A stretch of DNA of 13,401 nucleotides from Clostridiales bacterium UBA2658 (GTDB lineage Bacteria > Bacillota > Clostridia > Oscillospirales > Oscillospiraceae), in the NCBI GenBank assembly GCA_002359425.1, contig DEMY01000051.1, forward strand, positions 12,719 to 26,119, written 5' to 3'. Within the stretch, counting starts at the first letter, position 1. Each line of letters begins with the position of its first letter. The position numbers and the translations under genes were made by a program. Under the pieces are notes generated by a model. The model had not been told where the DNA came from. It saw only the letters and a list, made by a program, of their open reading frames with translations, and searched no databases. Positions 7,452-13,401 of the stretch are shown here, piece after piece.

Positions 7452-7474
7452 TTAAGATATCTAATTGAGGTGTC
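7448..7474 (+). repeat. Translation-start module, copy 2 (TTAATTAA ... TTGAGGTGTC)
   Basis: TTAATTAA (7448-7455, overlapping the stop of the cyclodehydratase gene), a 9-nt gap and TTGAGGTGTC (7465-7474) precede the ATG at 7478. It matches copy 1 at 3429-3456 in words, order and spacing although the surrounding genes differ. Confidence 0.55.
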
Positions 7475-7477
7475 GAC

Positions 7478-8611
7478 ATGCTAATTGATTTTCAATCCGG
7501 CGCTATTTCAGGAACATTCGATGTTGTTGAGAAAAGTTTGAATATAGGCTCGCGGACCCTAAAATTTATACCGAAATGGCAACCGTGCGTTGGACGACTA
7601 TACCTGATTTTTTCTACAGAATGCAATTTACACTGCGTTTATTGTTTTCAAAATGGGATAGATCGCAAAAAAGTACCATTGAACGAGAAACAAATATGTA
7701 AGTTAATCCGATCTTTGCAAAACGACATTCAAGAAATTGTTCTTTTCGGGGGCGAACCATTATTACCAGACAACTTCAGAATCATTAAATCTATTTTTGA
7801 TGAATTTGATTATCTAAATATTCTCATCTTTTCAAATGGGAATTTTGATGCTGAATATCGTAATCTGCTATTAGACTACAGTTATGCAATCAGCGGTTTG
7901 ACTATTTCACTCGACGGTCCTGCAAAAATACATAACAGGCGGCGAATCAACCCTGAAAGAGATTCCTATGAAACTATTATTGAGAACTTGATTTCGATCA
8001 AAGATTTGGAGCGTAAAATCAACGTTTCTATCAACACTGATATTGCAAATATCAATTACATAGAATCCCTTTTGGATAGCACTATTGTCGGCTTGGGCAT
8101 GTCGGCGTTCGGATACACCCTGAACCCAGTGAAATATACGCCTCAAGAAGTGGACTTATCGGAAATGTTTGAACAATTCTTTATGCTAAAACGTGAGTTT
8201 GGTAACAACATTTCAATCAACAATAGGCTTATATACAATCTTTCCAGCTTGTTTTCTTATCAATATCTCATGAAAAACCGCTGCAATTTGGCGACAATGT
8301 ATGTACTAAGTTTTTCAGATAACTTGGTATATGCTTGTCCTCAGAGTACGAGCACCCAAATCGGCCATATTGCAGACGATAGTTTGATTTTAAACAAGCA
8401 GAAACTGTTTCCCCTGTTTGACCAAGTGTCATATCAAACCAGACCATGCCTTGATTGTGAATTAAACTATATTTGTCCCTTTAACTGCCCGTTTGCGCCT
8501 GTTGGAGATGATTGTCAAGAGAAAACGAAGGCGCTACTGCGTTATGCGCTAAACAACATAGATTGCCTCCTCGACCCCCAAATTCTAGTGACAAAATCAG
8601 CAATGGGATAA
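7478..8611 (+). CDS. SPASM-domain radical SAM enzyme acting on a RiPP
   Basis: The 377-residue product has a radical SAM core (about 38-230) with STECNLHCVYC giving canonical CX3CX2C ligands C49, C53 and C56, then VLFGGEP (88-94, the GGE motif for SAM) and LTISLDG (141-147). The C-terminal part has a SPASM-like Cys set for auxiliary iron-sulfur clusters: C269, C287, C324, C327, C333, C337 and C346, around RPCLDCELNYICPFNCP. Such enzymes make thioether or carbon-carbon cross-links, epimerise, or cut residues in RiPP precursors. There is no clear N-terminal recognition domain, but residues 1-35 could be a reduced one; leader binding may rely on the neighbouring fused protein. It is the last gene before the terminator at 8689 and the most AT-rich gene of the operon. 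The exact reaction cannot be deduced. Confidence 0.88.
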   Translation: MLIDFQSGAISGTFDVVEKSLNIGSRTLKFIPKWQPCVGRLYLIFSTECNLHCVYCFQNGIDRKKVPLNEKQICKLIRSLQNDIQEIVLFGGEPLLPDNFRIIKSIFDEFDYLNILIFSNGNFDAEYRNLLLDYSYAISGLTISLDGPAKIHNRRRINPERDSYETIIENLISIKDLERKINVSINTDIANINYIESLLDSTIVGLGMSAFGYTLNPVKYTPQEVDLSEMFEQFFMLKREFGNNISINNRLIYNLSSLFSYQYLMKNRCNLATMYVLSFSDNLVYACPQSTSTQIGHIADDSLILNKQKLFPLFDQVSYQTRPCLDCELNYICPFNCPFAPVGDDCQEKTKALLRYALNNIDCLLDPQILVTKSAMG

Positions 8612-8659
8612 CAGAAATGTGACTTAAAAAGCAGTGCAAACGCCTTTTGGAATGTCTGA

Positions 8660-8682
8660 AACTGCCCGCACTGCGGGCAGTT
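8660..8682. other. Perfect 10-bp hairpin before the operon terminator
   Basis: AACTGCCCGC (8660-8669) and GCGGGCAGTT (8673-8682) are perfect complements around a 3-nt loop. No T-run follows on the plus strand. It lies 6 nt before the terminator stem and may help protect the 3' end of the RiPP message. Confidence 0.6.
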
Positions 8683-8688
8683 GTGACT

Positions 8689-8722
8689 GCGCCGGGGAAG
8701 TCCGCGTCCCCCGGTGCTTTTT
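8689..8722 (+). terminator. Rho-independent terminator of the RiPP operon
   Basis: The stem pairs GCGCCGGGG (8689-8697) with CCCCGGTGC (8709-8717): nine pairs, one of them G-T. The loop has 11 nt, and TTTTT (8718-8722) follows directly. It lies 77 nt after the last radical SAM gene. Confidence 0.85.
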
Positions 8723-9254
8723 CCTGCTTACGGCGTCTCGGCCTCCGACGGAAAGAGACGAGGATGCGGAGGCTAAGACTGCACATGCGGCGAACATGGT
8801 AGTCACGGGACTGAATCTGCGACTTCAGCAATGTCACAGGCTACCACGCTGCATCTGTTTTCTGCTTTGCCGGACGGAGCGGACGGCGTTTTGCGTTCGA
8901 TGTACTCCCTCGCAGCGGGAATGTGCTTTTTGCAAAGCGCATCTATGCAGAGCTACAGCTCCTTTTGCGGCCGCAGCATGTGTAACAGTCGAATTTTGCA
9001 AAATATCCAGCGCAAAGGCGGGTGTGTGACAGCCATCAAATTCCGGCGTGGCGGTGTAGTGCTCTGTGAAGTCCGGTATTACCTGACCGCGCTCATCCAA
9101 AACAAATCCGAGGTCGTTGCCGTCGTGTATGAAGGCCGTGACGCTGCTGTACGGTTCCATGAGGCCTCCGGCAGCATCACTTTGCGTCCAGAATTGCATT
9201 TTCCGTTTTTTGAAACACAACATAGCACACTCTGGCGGCAATCACGACCGGAAT
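8723..9254. other. Gene-poor GC-rich segment after the RiPP operon
   Basis: Plus-strand open frames here lack recognisable motifs and good ribosome sites and look like shadows of the minus strand. GCCTCCG (8741-8747) and CGGAGGC (8767-8773) form a 7-bp inverted repeat. A probable gene remnant lies on the minus strand (8803-9241). No RNA gene or mobile-element end was recognised. Confidence 0.5.
8803..9241 (-). pseudogene. Probable frameshifted gene remnant, family unknown
   Basis: Read on the minus strand, about 9200-8990 translates into protein-like sequence (LMEPYSSVTAFIHDGNDLGF, then VLDERGQVIPDFTEHYTATP). The same frame then degrades into Ala/Arg/Gln-rich low-quality sequence. A second minus-strand frame takes over from about 8950 and looks coding (LCIDALCKKHIPAAREYIER, later SVVACDIAEVADSV) to a TGA at 8803-8805. 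The simplest reading is one small gene broken by a frameshift near 8950-8990, perhaps with more damage at its 5' end, since the only start is a TTG at 9241 without a ribosome site. I do not recognise the family. Two unrelated spurious frames remain possible. Confidence 0.35.
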
Positions 9255-9283
9255 TTGTGAAGCGTGTCAAATGCACTTATAAT
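9255..9283 (+). promoter_or_regulatory. Promoter of the sigma factor gene
   Basis: TTGTGA (9255-9260), a 17-nt spacer and a perfect TATAAT (9278-9283) make a good housekeeping promoter about 110 nt before the sigma factor start. A 10-bp palindrome GAACCGGTTC (9353-9362) lies in the transcribed leader and could be an operator. Confidence 0.7.
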
Positions 9284-9391
9284 GGTAGAATAAAGTGCAA
9301 ACATTTTTAAGCAAAACGACACAAAACTGTGCCGGTAGACGTTATAAAGGGTGAACCGGTTCCAATATCCGACCTGAAAGGGGAGAGCAAA

Positions 9392-9925
9392 TTGAATGAA
9401 ACCATCGCGGCAAACCTGTCGGAGACAACACCCGACTGCGAGCAAACGCTTCTGCTGACTGCTCCGCTTGCAAGCGAGGCGCAGCTCGAAGCGCTCGTCT
9501 ATGCGTACAGTCCCGCGCTGCTCCGTTACTGCCGCGGCATCCTCTGCAGTGAAGCCGACGCAGAAGATGCCGTGCAGCTTACCTTTATTAAGGCATGGCG
9601 TGCTCGCGCGTACCTGAAACCGAAGCAGCCGCTACAGCCTTGGCTCTATAAGATCGCCTACCACACGGCGATAGATCTGCTCCGCGCGAGGAAAAGAGAG
9701 CAGACGCTGACCATGCCAAGGGCAGTGGAGTCGGGCGGTCTCTCGGAGCAGAGCCTTGCCGCTTTGCAGAGGCTTTCGCCCTTTGACCGTGCGCTGGTAC
9801 TCGGCCGGGCTGTGGACGAGCTGAGCTATGCCGAGCTTGCTACTGTTTTAGACCGGCCCGAAGCCTATCTGCGCACCCGGTATGCCCGCGCAAAAAAGCG
9901 TCTGGCAGCCGCGCTGCGCCCGTGA
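9392..9925 (+). CDS. RNA polymerase sigma factor, ECF-like sigma-70 family
   Basis: From the TTG at 9392 the product has 177 residues. Region 2 (about 31-103) includes the core-binding segment SEADAEDAVQLTFIKAWRAR and the -10-recognition segment LQPWLYKIAYHTAIDLLRAR. Region 4 (about 117-173) has a helix-turn-helix, ELSYAELATVLDRPEAYLRT, followed by RYARAKKRLAAAL. These two domains without region 1 or 3 define ECF-type sigma factors. I prefer the TTG because GGGGAG (9380-9385) sits 6 nt upstream; a GTG at 9329 has no such site. The next gene starts 12 nt downstream with its ribosome site beginning at the last base of this stop codon, so the two are cotranscribed. The housekeeping-type promoter upstream means transcription need not be self-driven. 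The regulon is unknown; no second copy of an obvious target promoter was found. Confidence 0.9.
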   Translation: MNETIAANLSETTPDCEQTLLLTAPLASEAQLEALVYAYSPALLRYCRGILCSEADAEDAVQLTFIKAWRARAYLKPKQPLQPWLYKIAYHTAIDLLRARKREQTLTMPRAVESGGLSEQSLAALQRLSPFDRALVLGRAVDELSYAELATVLDRPEAYLRTRYARAKKRLAAALRP

Positions 9926-9937
9926 AAGGAGAAAGAT

Positions 9938-11053
9938 ATGAATAATGCTGCAAATACAGGCCGCTTCGATGCCGATGAGCAGTTGATCCGCGAGACCTTC
10001 GGCACGATGCCAAAGCCCGGATACGATCTCTGGCCCCGTATCCGAAACGGTATTGCCGCGCAGAAAGCGCCGCGCCGCAGAGCTTCGGGCAAGCTGATCC
10101 TCGCCGTATCGCTCGCGACGGCGATACTGTGCCTGATGGGTGCGGGAAAGCTCTTTGGCTGGACGGTTTACACACCCGAAGGCACACGCGTAGAGCTGAC
10201 ACAGGGCGAGGTCTACTCGCCGAAGAACGGCGGAGCGGCAATGGAGGTGCTGCCCAGCGATCCGCCAGCAGATATCTACGATGACCGAGACCACTGGCAG
10301 ACCGACTGGAACAAGCAGTCGACGGGCGACACGAAGATAGCTGCGTGGCAAAACGGCGGCAGCTACGGGCAGTATTACGCCGCAATAGAAAGAACCTCCG
10401 AGAACGGCAGCAGCGGAAGCTGGGGAGCGCTGGATATGAACAGCACCGCGCTCGACGAAATTGTCAAAGCGGCGCGCAATACGAACGAGCCGGTCCTGCT
10501 CCCGGAGAGCGTCCCCGAACGTTACCGCTTTGCACATGGCTCGCTGTCCCCCTACCTTACGCCGCTGGATACGAAGAACCTGACACTCCTCAAAGAGAGC
10601 GACACCGGGGATTTTGCGGCGAGGCTCTATCAGTTGCCGGAGAGCTTTGTCCGTCAGACGGACAGCGTCAGCCTGTTCTGGTATGCAGATAACGGCGACC
10701 GTTTTCGTTTCAACACCTACCTTGCAGATAGCAATGAGATGACTATTACCGGCTCGGAAAAGCTGAAGGTGCAGGAGCTTCGACTTAAGGGTTACGAAAA
10801 AGGTCTGTACTACACGGATTACAACGCCGCGCTTAAGCAAAACGAAACGTATATCATGCTCTGGCAAAAGATCGACCCTGTGACCGTCTGTAACGACCCG
10901 CTTGTGGGTCAGAGCTGCGAGGAAGACAGCTTGCTGCAAAGGATGCTTATTCCGGACCTGAAGAACGAGACTGATCATTACCGCGTTTATGACTTGTCCG
11001 TGACCGGCATGACGGAGAAGGAAATCAATGCGTTGCTCGATTCCCTGCGCTGA
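9938..11053 (+). CDS. DUF4367-like membrane protein, putative anti-sigma factor
   Basis: The 371-residue protein has a cytoplasmic N-terminus (1-50, with DEQLIRETFGTMPKPGYDLW), one membrane helix (about 52-72, LILAVSLATAILCLMG) and a large outer domain. The tail resembles DUF4367 proteins: SLFWYADNGDRFRF, then NETYIMLWQK and finally a DLSVTGMTEKEINALLDSLR ending, in which the C-terminal helix closes the domain. Such single-pass proteins encoded next to ECF sigma factors commonly act as anti-sigma factors, holding the sigma factor at the membrane until a signal arrives. AAAGGAG (9925-9931) precedes the ATG by 6 nt. No zinc-binding HxxxCxxC motif is seen in the N-terminus, so it is not a ZAS-type anti-sigma factor. 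Pairing with the sigma factor is inferred from the operon; the signal is unknown. Confidence 0.75.
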   Translation: MNNAANTGRFDADEQLIRETFGTMPKPGYDLWPRIRNGIAAQKAPRRRASGKLILAVSLATAILCLMGAGKLFGWTVYTPEGTRVELTQGEVYSPKNGGAAMEVLPSDPPADIYDDRDHWQTDWNKQSTGDTKIAAWQNGGSYGQYYAAIERTSENGSSGSWGALDMNSTALDEIVKAARNTNEPVLLPESVPERYRFAHGSLSPYLTPLDTKNLTLLKESDTGDFAARLYQLPESFVRQTDSVSLFWYADNGDRFRFNTYLADSNEMTITGSEKLKVQELRLKGYEKGLYYTDYNAALKQNETYIMLWQKIDPVTVCNDPLVGQSCEEDSLLQRMLIPDLKNETDHYRVYDLSVTGMTEKEINALLDSLR

Positions 11054-11199
11054 GACGGTGCTTGTGCCGCCGCATCTAACCGGTGTGTGCGCCGGGCCTG
11101 GCGACGCGGCAATTCACGCATAAAATCGCCGGTTTCAATGCTGGTCATGAATATCTCATGCGGTAATAACGGCGCGGTATATATTAGCGTTGGTTGGCA

Positions 11200-11241
11200 A
11201 AGCAGATACCCCTGAAAGCGTGCTTTCAGGGGTATCTGCTT
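11200..11241. terminator. Perfect 20-bp inverted repeat, probable bidirectional terminator
   Basis: AAGCAGATACCCCTGAAAGC (11200-11219) is exactly complementary to 11222-11241, with only GT between. The right arm ends CTTAT without a long T-run, and the left side reads TTTGCC on the minus strand, so termination would be moderate. It lies 147 nt after the DUF4367-like gene and may end that operon. A protein-binding or repeat-family element is an alternative. Confidence 0.6.
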
Positions 11242-11320
11242 ATGGATGAAAAGGCGAAAAGTAATCTGCTAAAAAACGAATTCGCTGCAAAAACGGTTTT
11301 CTAGGGAGCAATTAATTTTG

Positions 11321-11353
11321 TTTTCGGCGTACAATCTCTTGATCCGCCGAAAA
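11321..11353. promoter_or_regulatory. 9-bp inverted repeat upstream of the permease promoter
   Basis: TTTTCGGCG (11321-11329) and CGCCGAAAA (11345-11353) are perfect complements 15 nt apart, just upstream of the C/G tract and the promoter. The spacing suits a dimeric regulator site or a weak hairpin. The rest of 11054-11320 holds nothing else recognisable apart from the inverted repeat at 11200. Confidence 0.4.
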
Positions 11354-11398
11354 TATCCCCCCCTGGGGCTTGTGAGAGTACATTTATTCCATTAGAAT
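11354..11398 (+). promoter_or_regulatory. Promoter of the peptide/nickel importer operon with adjacent C/G tract
   Basis: TTGTGA (11370-11375), a 17-nt spacer and TAGAAT (11393-11398) form a likely housekeeping promoter 94 nt before the first permease. Directly upstream, TAT followed by seven C, T and four G (11354-11368) makes a C/G-tract element abutting the -35 box. Its style recalls CsoR/RcnR-type operators and the block at 3129-3145. The promoter call is moderate; the operator idea is speculative. Confidence 0.5.
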
Positions 11399-11492
11399 AA
11401 TCGAGTTGTTTGATTTCTGGCCTCCAAAACAAGCCGTTTATTGAGACATAGCCAGCAAATTTGCAAGCAATCCAGAAAAGGACTAGATACAT

Positions 11493-12428
11493 ATGCGGCG
11501 ATTAAAATTCATCCTTAAAAGGGTCATTCAAATCATTCCGATATTATTTGTCGTAACAATCCTTGCTTTTTTTCTAAGCAATGTATCCGCCGGCGATGTA
11601 GCCACAATTACACTGCAAAGCGAAGGCATCCAGCCGACCGAGCAAAATATAGCGGCTGTCCGAAACGAACTCGGATTAAATGATTCTCTTCCCGTTCAGT
11701 ATCTAAATTGGCTGAAAAAAGCAGTGCGCTTTGATTTCGGAGTCTCTTTTCAAACAAAGAAGCCGGTTTCCACTGAGATCATGACTCGATTTCCGGCCAC
11801 GCTGAAGCTCGCTTTAGCCGCCACGCTGTTTTCTGTATTGTTTTCCATACCCCTCGCTTTGCTTGCCTGCCGGTATAAGGATTCAGCATTGGACAACGCG
11901 ATACGGATTGGATCGGCTGTGGGCGCAACGATGCCGGACTTTTGGATCGGACTGATGCTTCTCTACCTTTTCGGCGTTGTTCTCAAAATCGTGCCGGTCA
12001 TTTCCGGCAGCAAGATAAGCAATATTTTTCTTCCGGCCTTCACACTGAGCTTGCCTTACGGCTCTACATATGTTCGCGTTCTTCAGTCGAATCTTGACGA
12101 AGAAAAGCGATTTGACTATATAAAAGCCGCGCGCGCAAGAGGCCTAAGCGAAGGCAAAGCGCTCGCAAAACACGGTCTTAAAAATGCAATGCTGCCCATG
12201 ATAACGCTCGTCGGCATTAATTTCGGAAAGCTGATAAGCGGACAGATCGCCTGTGAGACGATTTTTTCATGGAACGGCATTGGCAAATTCGCTGTTGAAA
12301 GCATGAAACAAAAGGATCTTCCCGTCATTCAAGGCTATATTATGATCGTTTCCGTCACATACATTCTAATCAATCTTATTCTGGATGTCGCTTACACCTA
12401 TATCGATCCCCGAATTCAAATGGAATGA
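11493..12428 (+). CDS. ABC importer permease, DppB/OppB/NikB family
   Basis: The 311-residue protein has the family pattern. An N-terminal membrane helix (about 11-29, VIQIIPILFVVTILAFFLS) is followed by an external region including VRNELGLNDSLPVQYLNWL (56-74), then five more helices (about 104-126, 138-162, 178-195, 233-252 and 281-303). The cytoplasmic EAA loop that contacts the ATPase reads AARARGLSEGKALAKHGLKN (212-231), and the end has DPRIQME, the usual DPR tail. Such subunits pair with an OppC/NikC permease and two ATPases to import di- or oligopeptides, nickel chelates or similar ligands. AAAAGGA (11476-11482) precedes the ATG by 10 nt. No binding-protein gene lies upstream, so it is either downstream outside the window or elsewhere. 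Substrate cannot be set from the permease alone. Confidence 0.92.
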   Translation: MRRLKFILKRVIQIIPILFVVTILAFFLSNVSAGDVATITLQSEGIQPTEQNIAAVRNELGLNDSLPVQYLNWLKKAVRFDFGVSFQTKKPVSTEIMTRFPATLKLALAATLFSVLFSIPLALLACRYKDSALDNAIRIGSAVGATMPDFWIGLMLLYLFGVVLKIVPVISGSKISNIFLPAFTLSLPYGSTYVRVLQSNLDEEKRFDYIKAARARGLSEGKALAKHGLKNAMLPMITLVGINFGKLISGQIACETIFSWNGIGKFAVESMKQKDLPVIQGYIMIVSVTYILINLILDVAYTYIDPRIQME

Positions 12429-13312
12429 GCAAGGAAATGCACATGAATCAAAACACTTTACAAAAGCTGCTTCACAATAAATCAGCCATGCTTGGCTTTG
12501 CTGTAATTCTGTTTATGACATTGCTTGGCGCCTTCGCCGAGCAAGTCTCGCCGCACGATCCATACAAAGTGGACCTGTCCATAAAGCTGATGTCCCCCTG
12601 CGCTGCCTATCCGCTGGGAACGGACCAGCTTGGCCGATGCATTCTCTCTCGCATCATATATGGGACACGGACAAGTCTGTACACAGCCGTCATTGTTACG
12701 GTGGTTATTCTTGCGATCGGCGTTCCGCTTGGCGTTCTGGCCGGCTACGCAGGCGGCGCAGTTGACAATCTGATCATGCGGCTTGTTGACATTGCATCCA
12801 CCTTTCCGTCCTCTTTGCTGGCGCTTGCGATCGTCGGTATTTACGGACCAAGCCTGCACAATCTCATGCTTGTTTTTATCTTTCTCTGGTGGGCCCCCTT
12901 CGCAAGGATGGTACGCAGCTCAGTCATCAAGCTAAAAGAGACGGAGTTCGTTATGGCTGCCGAAGCCGCCGGAGACAGCCGCATCGCTATCATTATGAAG
13001 CACATTCTCCCAAACACGCTCTCACCGATCATTGTATATGCGACCCTGCGAATTTCCGCAGTGATTGTTCACGTCGCAAGCTTTTCCTTCATCGGTCTCG
13101 GCTCCCAGGCGCCTACAGCTGATTGGGGCGTGATGCTGAATGACGGAAGGCAGTATATCAGTTCCTACCCGCTGATGCTTGTTTGGCCCGGGCTCGTGAT
13201 CGTCATGGTCGTTCTGGCTTTTAACCTTTTCGGCGAGGGCCTTAATGATGCGATGATACCCACTTCGGAAGAAAGTGCAATTGTCAAGGAAGCAGGTACC
13301 GTTAATGTCTGA
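12425..13312 (+). CDS. ABC importer permease, DppC/OppC/NikC family
   Basis: The 295-residue partner permease overlaps the previous gene by 4 nt (ATGA), which implies translational coupling. Another start, the seventh codon at 12443, has AAGGA (12431-12435) 7 nt upstream and may be the true one, giving 289 residues. An N-terminal helix (about 21-39) leads to the family hallmark PLGTDQLGRCILSRIIYGTR (63-82). The EAA loop is AAEAAGDSRIAIIMKHILPN (178-197). About five further helices follow, with a SFSFIGLGSQAPTADWGVML-type segment near the end, the signature of this family. In the hallmark, Cys72 stands where most members have Asp (GRD). With the upstream permease it forms the membrane channel of a peptide/nickel-type importer. 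Confidence 0.92.
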   Translation: MSKEMHMNQNTLQKLLHNKSAMLGFAVILFMTLLGAFAEQVSPHDPYKVDLSIKLMSPCAAYPLGTDQLGRCILSRIIYGTRTSLYTAVIVTVVILAIGVPLGVLAGYAGGAVDNLIMRLVDIASTFPSSLLALAIVGIYGPSLHNLMLVFIFLWWAPFARMVRSSVIKLKETEFVMAAEAAGDSRIAIIMKHILPNTLSPIIVYATLRISAVIVHVASFSFIGLGSQAPTADWGVMLNDGRQYISSYPLMLVWPGLVIVMVVLAFNLFGEGLNDAMIPTSEESAIVKEAGTVNV

Positions 13313-13401
13313 AGTGCCCGTTTTACAAGTCGAAGATCTGAAAACATACTTTTATACGTCTCGCGGCGTAGTGAAAGCGGTTGACGGGGCGAGTCTCAAC
13401 T
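13305..13401 (+). CDS. ABC importer ATPase, DppD/OppD/NikD family, N-terminal fragment
   Basis: An ATG at 13305, overlapping the end of the permease gene by 8 nt, opens a frame that runs to the window edge (32 codons). It begins MSEVPVLQVEDLKTYFYTSR and continues GVVKAVDGASLN. The pattern L-x-V-x-[DN]-L-K-T-x-F, followed by G.vkAVDg.s, is the start of OppD/DppD/NikD ATPases just before Walker A. The gene order permease B, permease C, ATPase D supports this. Walker motifs lie beyond the window. Confidence 0.85.
   Translation, partial: MSEVPVLQVEDLKTYFYTSRGVVKAVDGASLN

Noticed and set aside
8634..9029. Plus-strand open frame of 131 codons after the RiPP terminator
   Set aside because: It spans the terminator stem, has no ribosome site, and its product is rich in Cys/Arg/Thr without any domain pattern. 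The opposite strand looks more coding.
8831..9310. Plus-strand open frame of 159 codons
   Set aside because: It lies opposite the protein-like minus-strand remnant and runs through the sigma-factor promoter, so it is most likely a shadow.
9848..10978. Long minus-strand open frame (376 codons) opposite the DUF4367-like gene
   Set aside because: GC-rich genes often give long antisense frames. The plus strand has the ribosome site, membrane helix and family pattern.
11242..11304. Twenty-codon frame starting MDEKAKSNLL
   Set aside because: It starts right at the end of the inverted repeat with no ribosome site and has no RiPP-like or toxin-like features.
1..13401. tRNA, rRNA, CRISPR array, insertion sequence or phage genes
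   Set aside because: I looked on both strands and saw no repeat-spacer pattern, transposase motif, integrase or recognisable tRNA fold.

Overview
The window looks like an accessory stretch of a Gram-positive anaerobe, probably a gut-type clostridial Bacillota. This is inferred from strong AAGGAGG-type ribosome sites, a lipobox-anchored binding protein, TTG start codons and a sigma factor paired with a DUF4367-like membrane protein. Nothing in the window fixes the species. Base composition changes sharply near 8612: the last biosynthetic gene is AT-rich (line 8041-8100 has 22 G+C of 60), while the next intact gene is GC-rich (line 9781-9840 has 39 of 60).

Region A (1-3012, minus strand) is a transport operon read right to left. 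It holds a FepB/BtuF-type metallophore-binding lipoprotein, an ABC half-transporter (membrane domain fused to ATPase), and the first 47 codons of what is probably the partner half-transporter, cut by the window edge.

Region B (3181-8722, plus strand, divergent from A) is the main discovery: a compact RiPP (ribosomally made, modified peptide) locus. A sigma-A-like promoter and a strong ribosome site precede a 25-codon gene whose product ends PITCSHHHVIC. Two hairpins separate it from three modification genes: a B12-type radical SAM enzyme, a fused leader-binding/E1-like/YcaO cyclodehydratase, and a SPASM radical SAM enzyme. A rho-independent terminator closes the unit. The two Cys, the Ser/Thr and the three consecutive His of the peptide, set against a divergent metallophore-type transporter, suggest an azole-bearing metal-chelating RiPP. 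That function is inference; the gene set itself is read directly.

Region C (8723-9391) has no intact gene but carries an apparent frameshifted gene remnant on the minus strand. Region D (9255-11053) is an ECF-like sigma factor with its own promoter, followed by a DUF4367-like membrane protein, probably its regulator. Region E (11054-11492) is a regulatory spacer with a perfect 20-bp inverted repeat, a 9-bp inverted repeat, a C/G-tract element and a promoter. Region F (11493-13401) is the start of a peptide/nickel-type ABC importer operon: two permeases and the first 32 codons of an ATPase. The C/G-tract elements before regions A/B and F resemble the style of CsoR/RcnR metal-sensor operators, a speculative link between the two transport systems and the RiPP.
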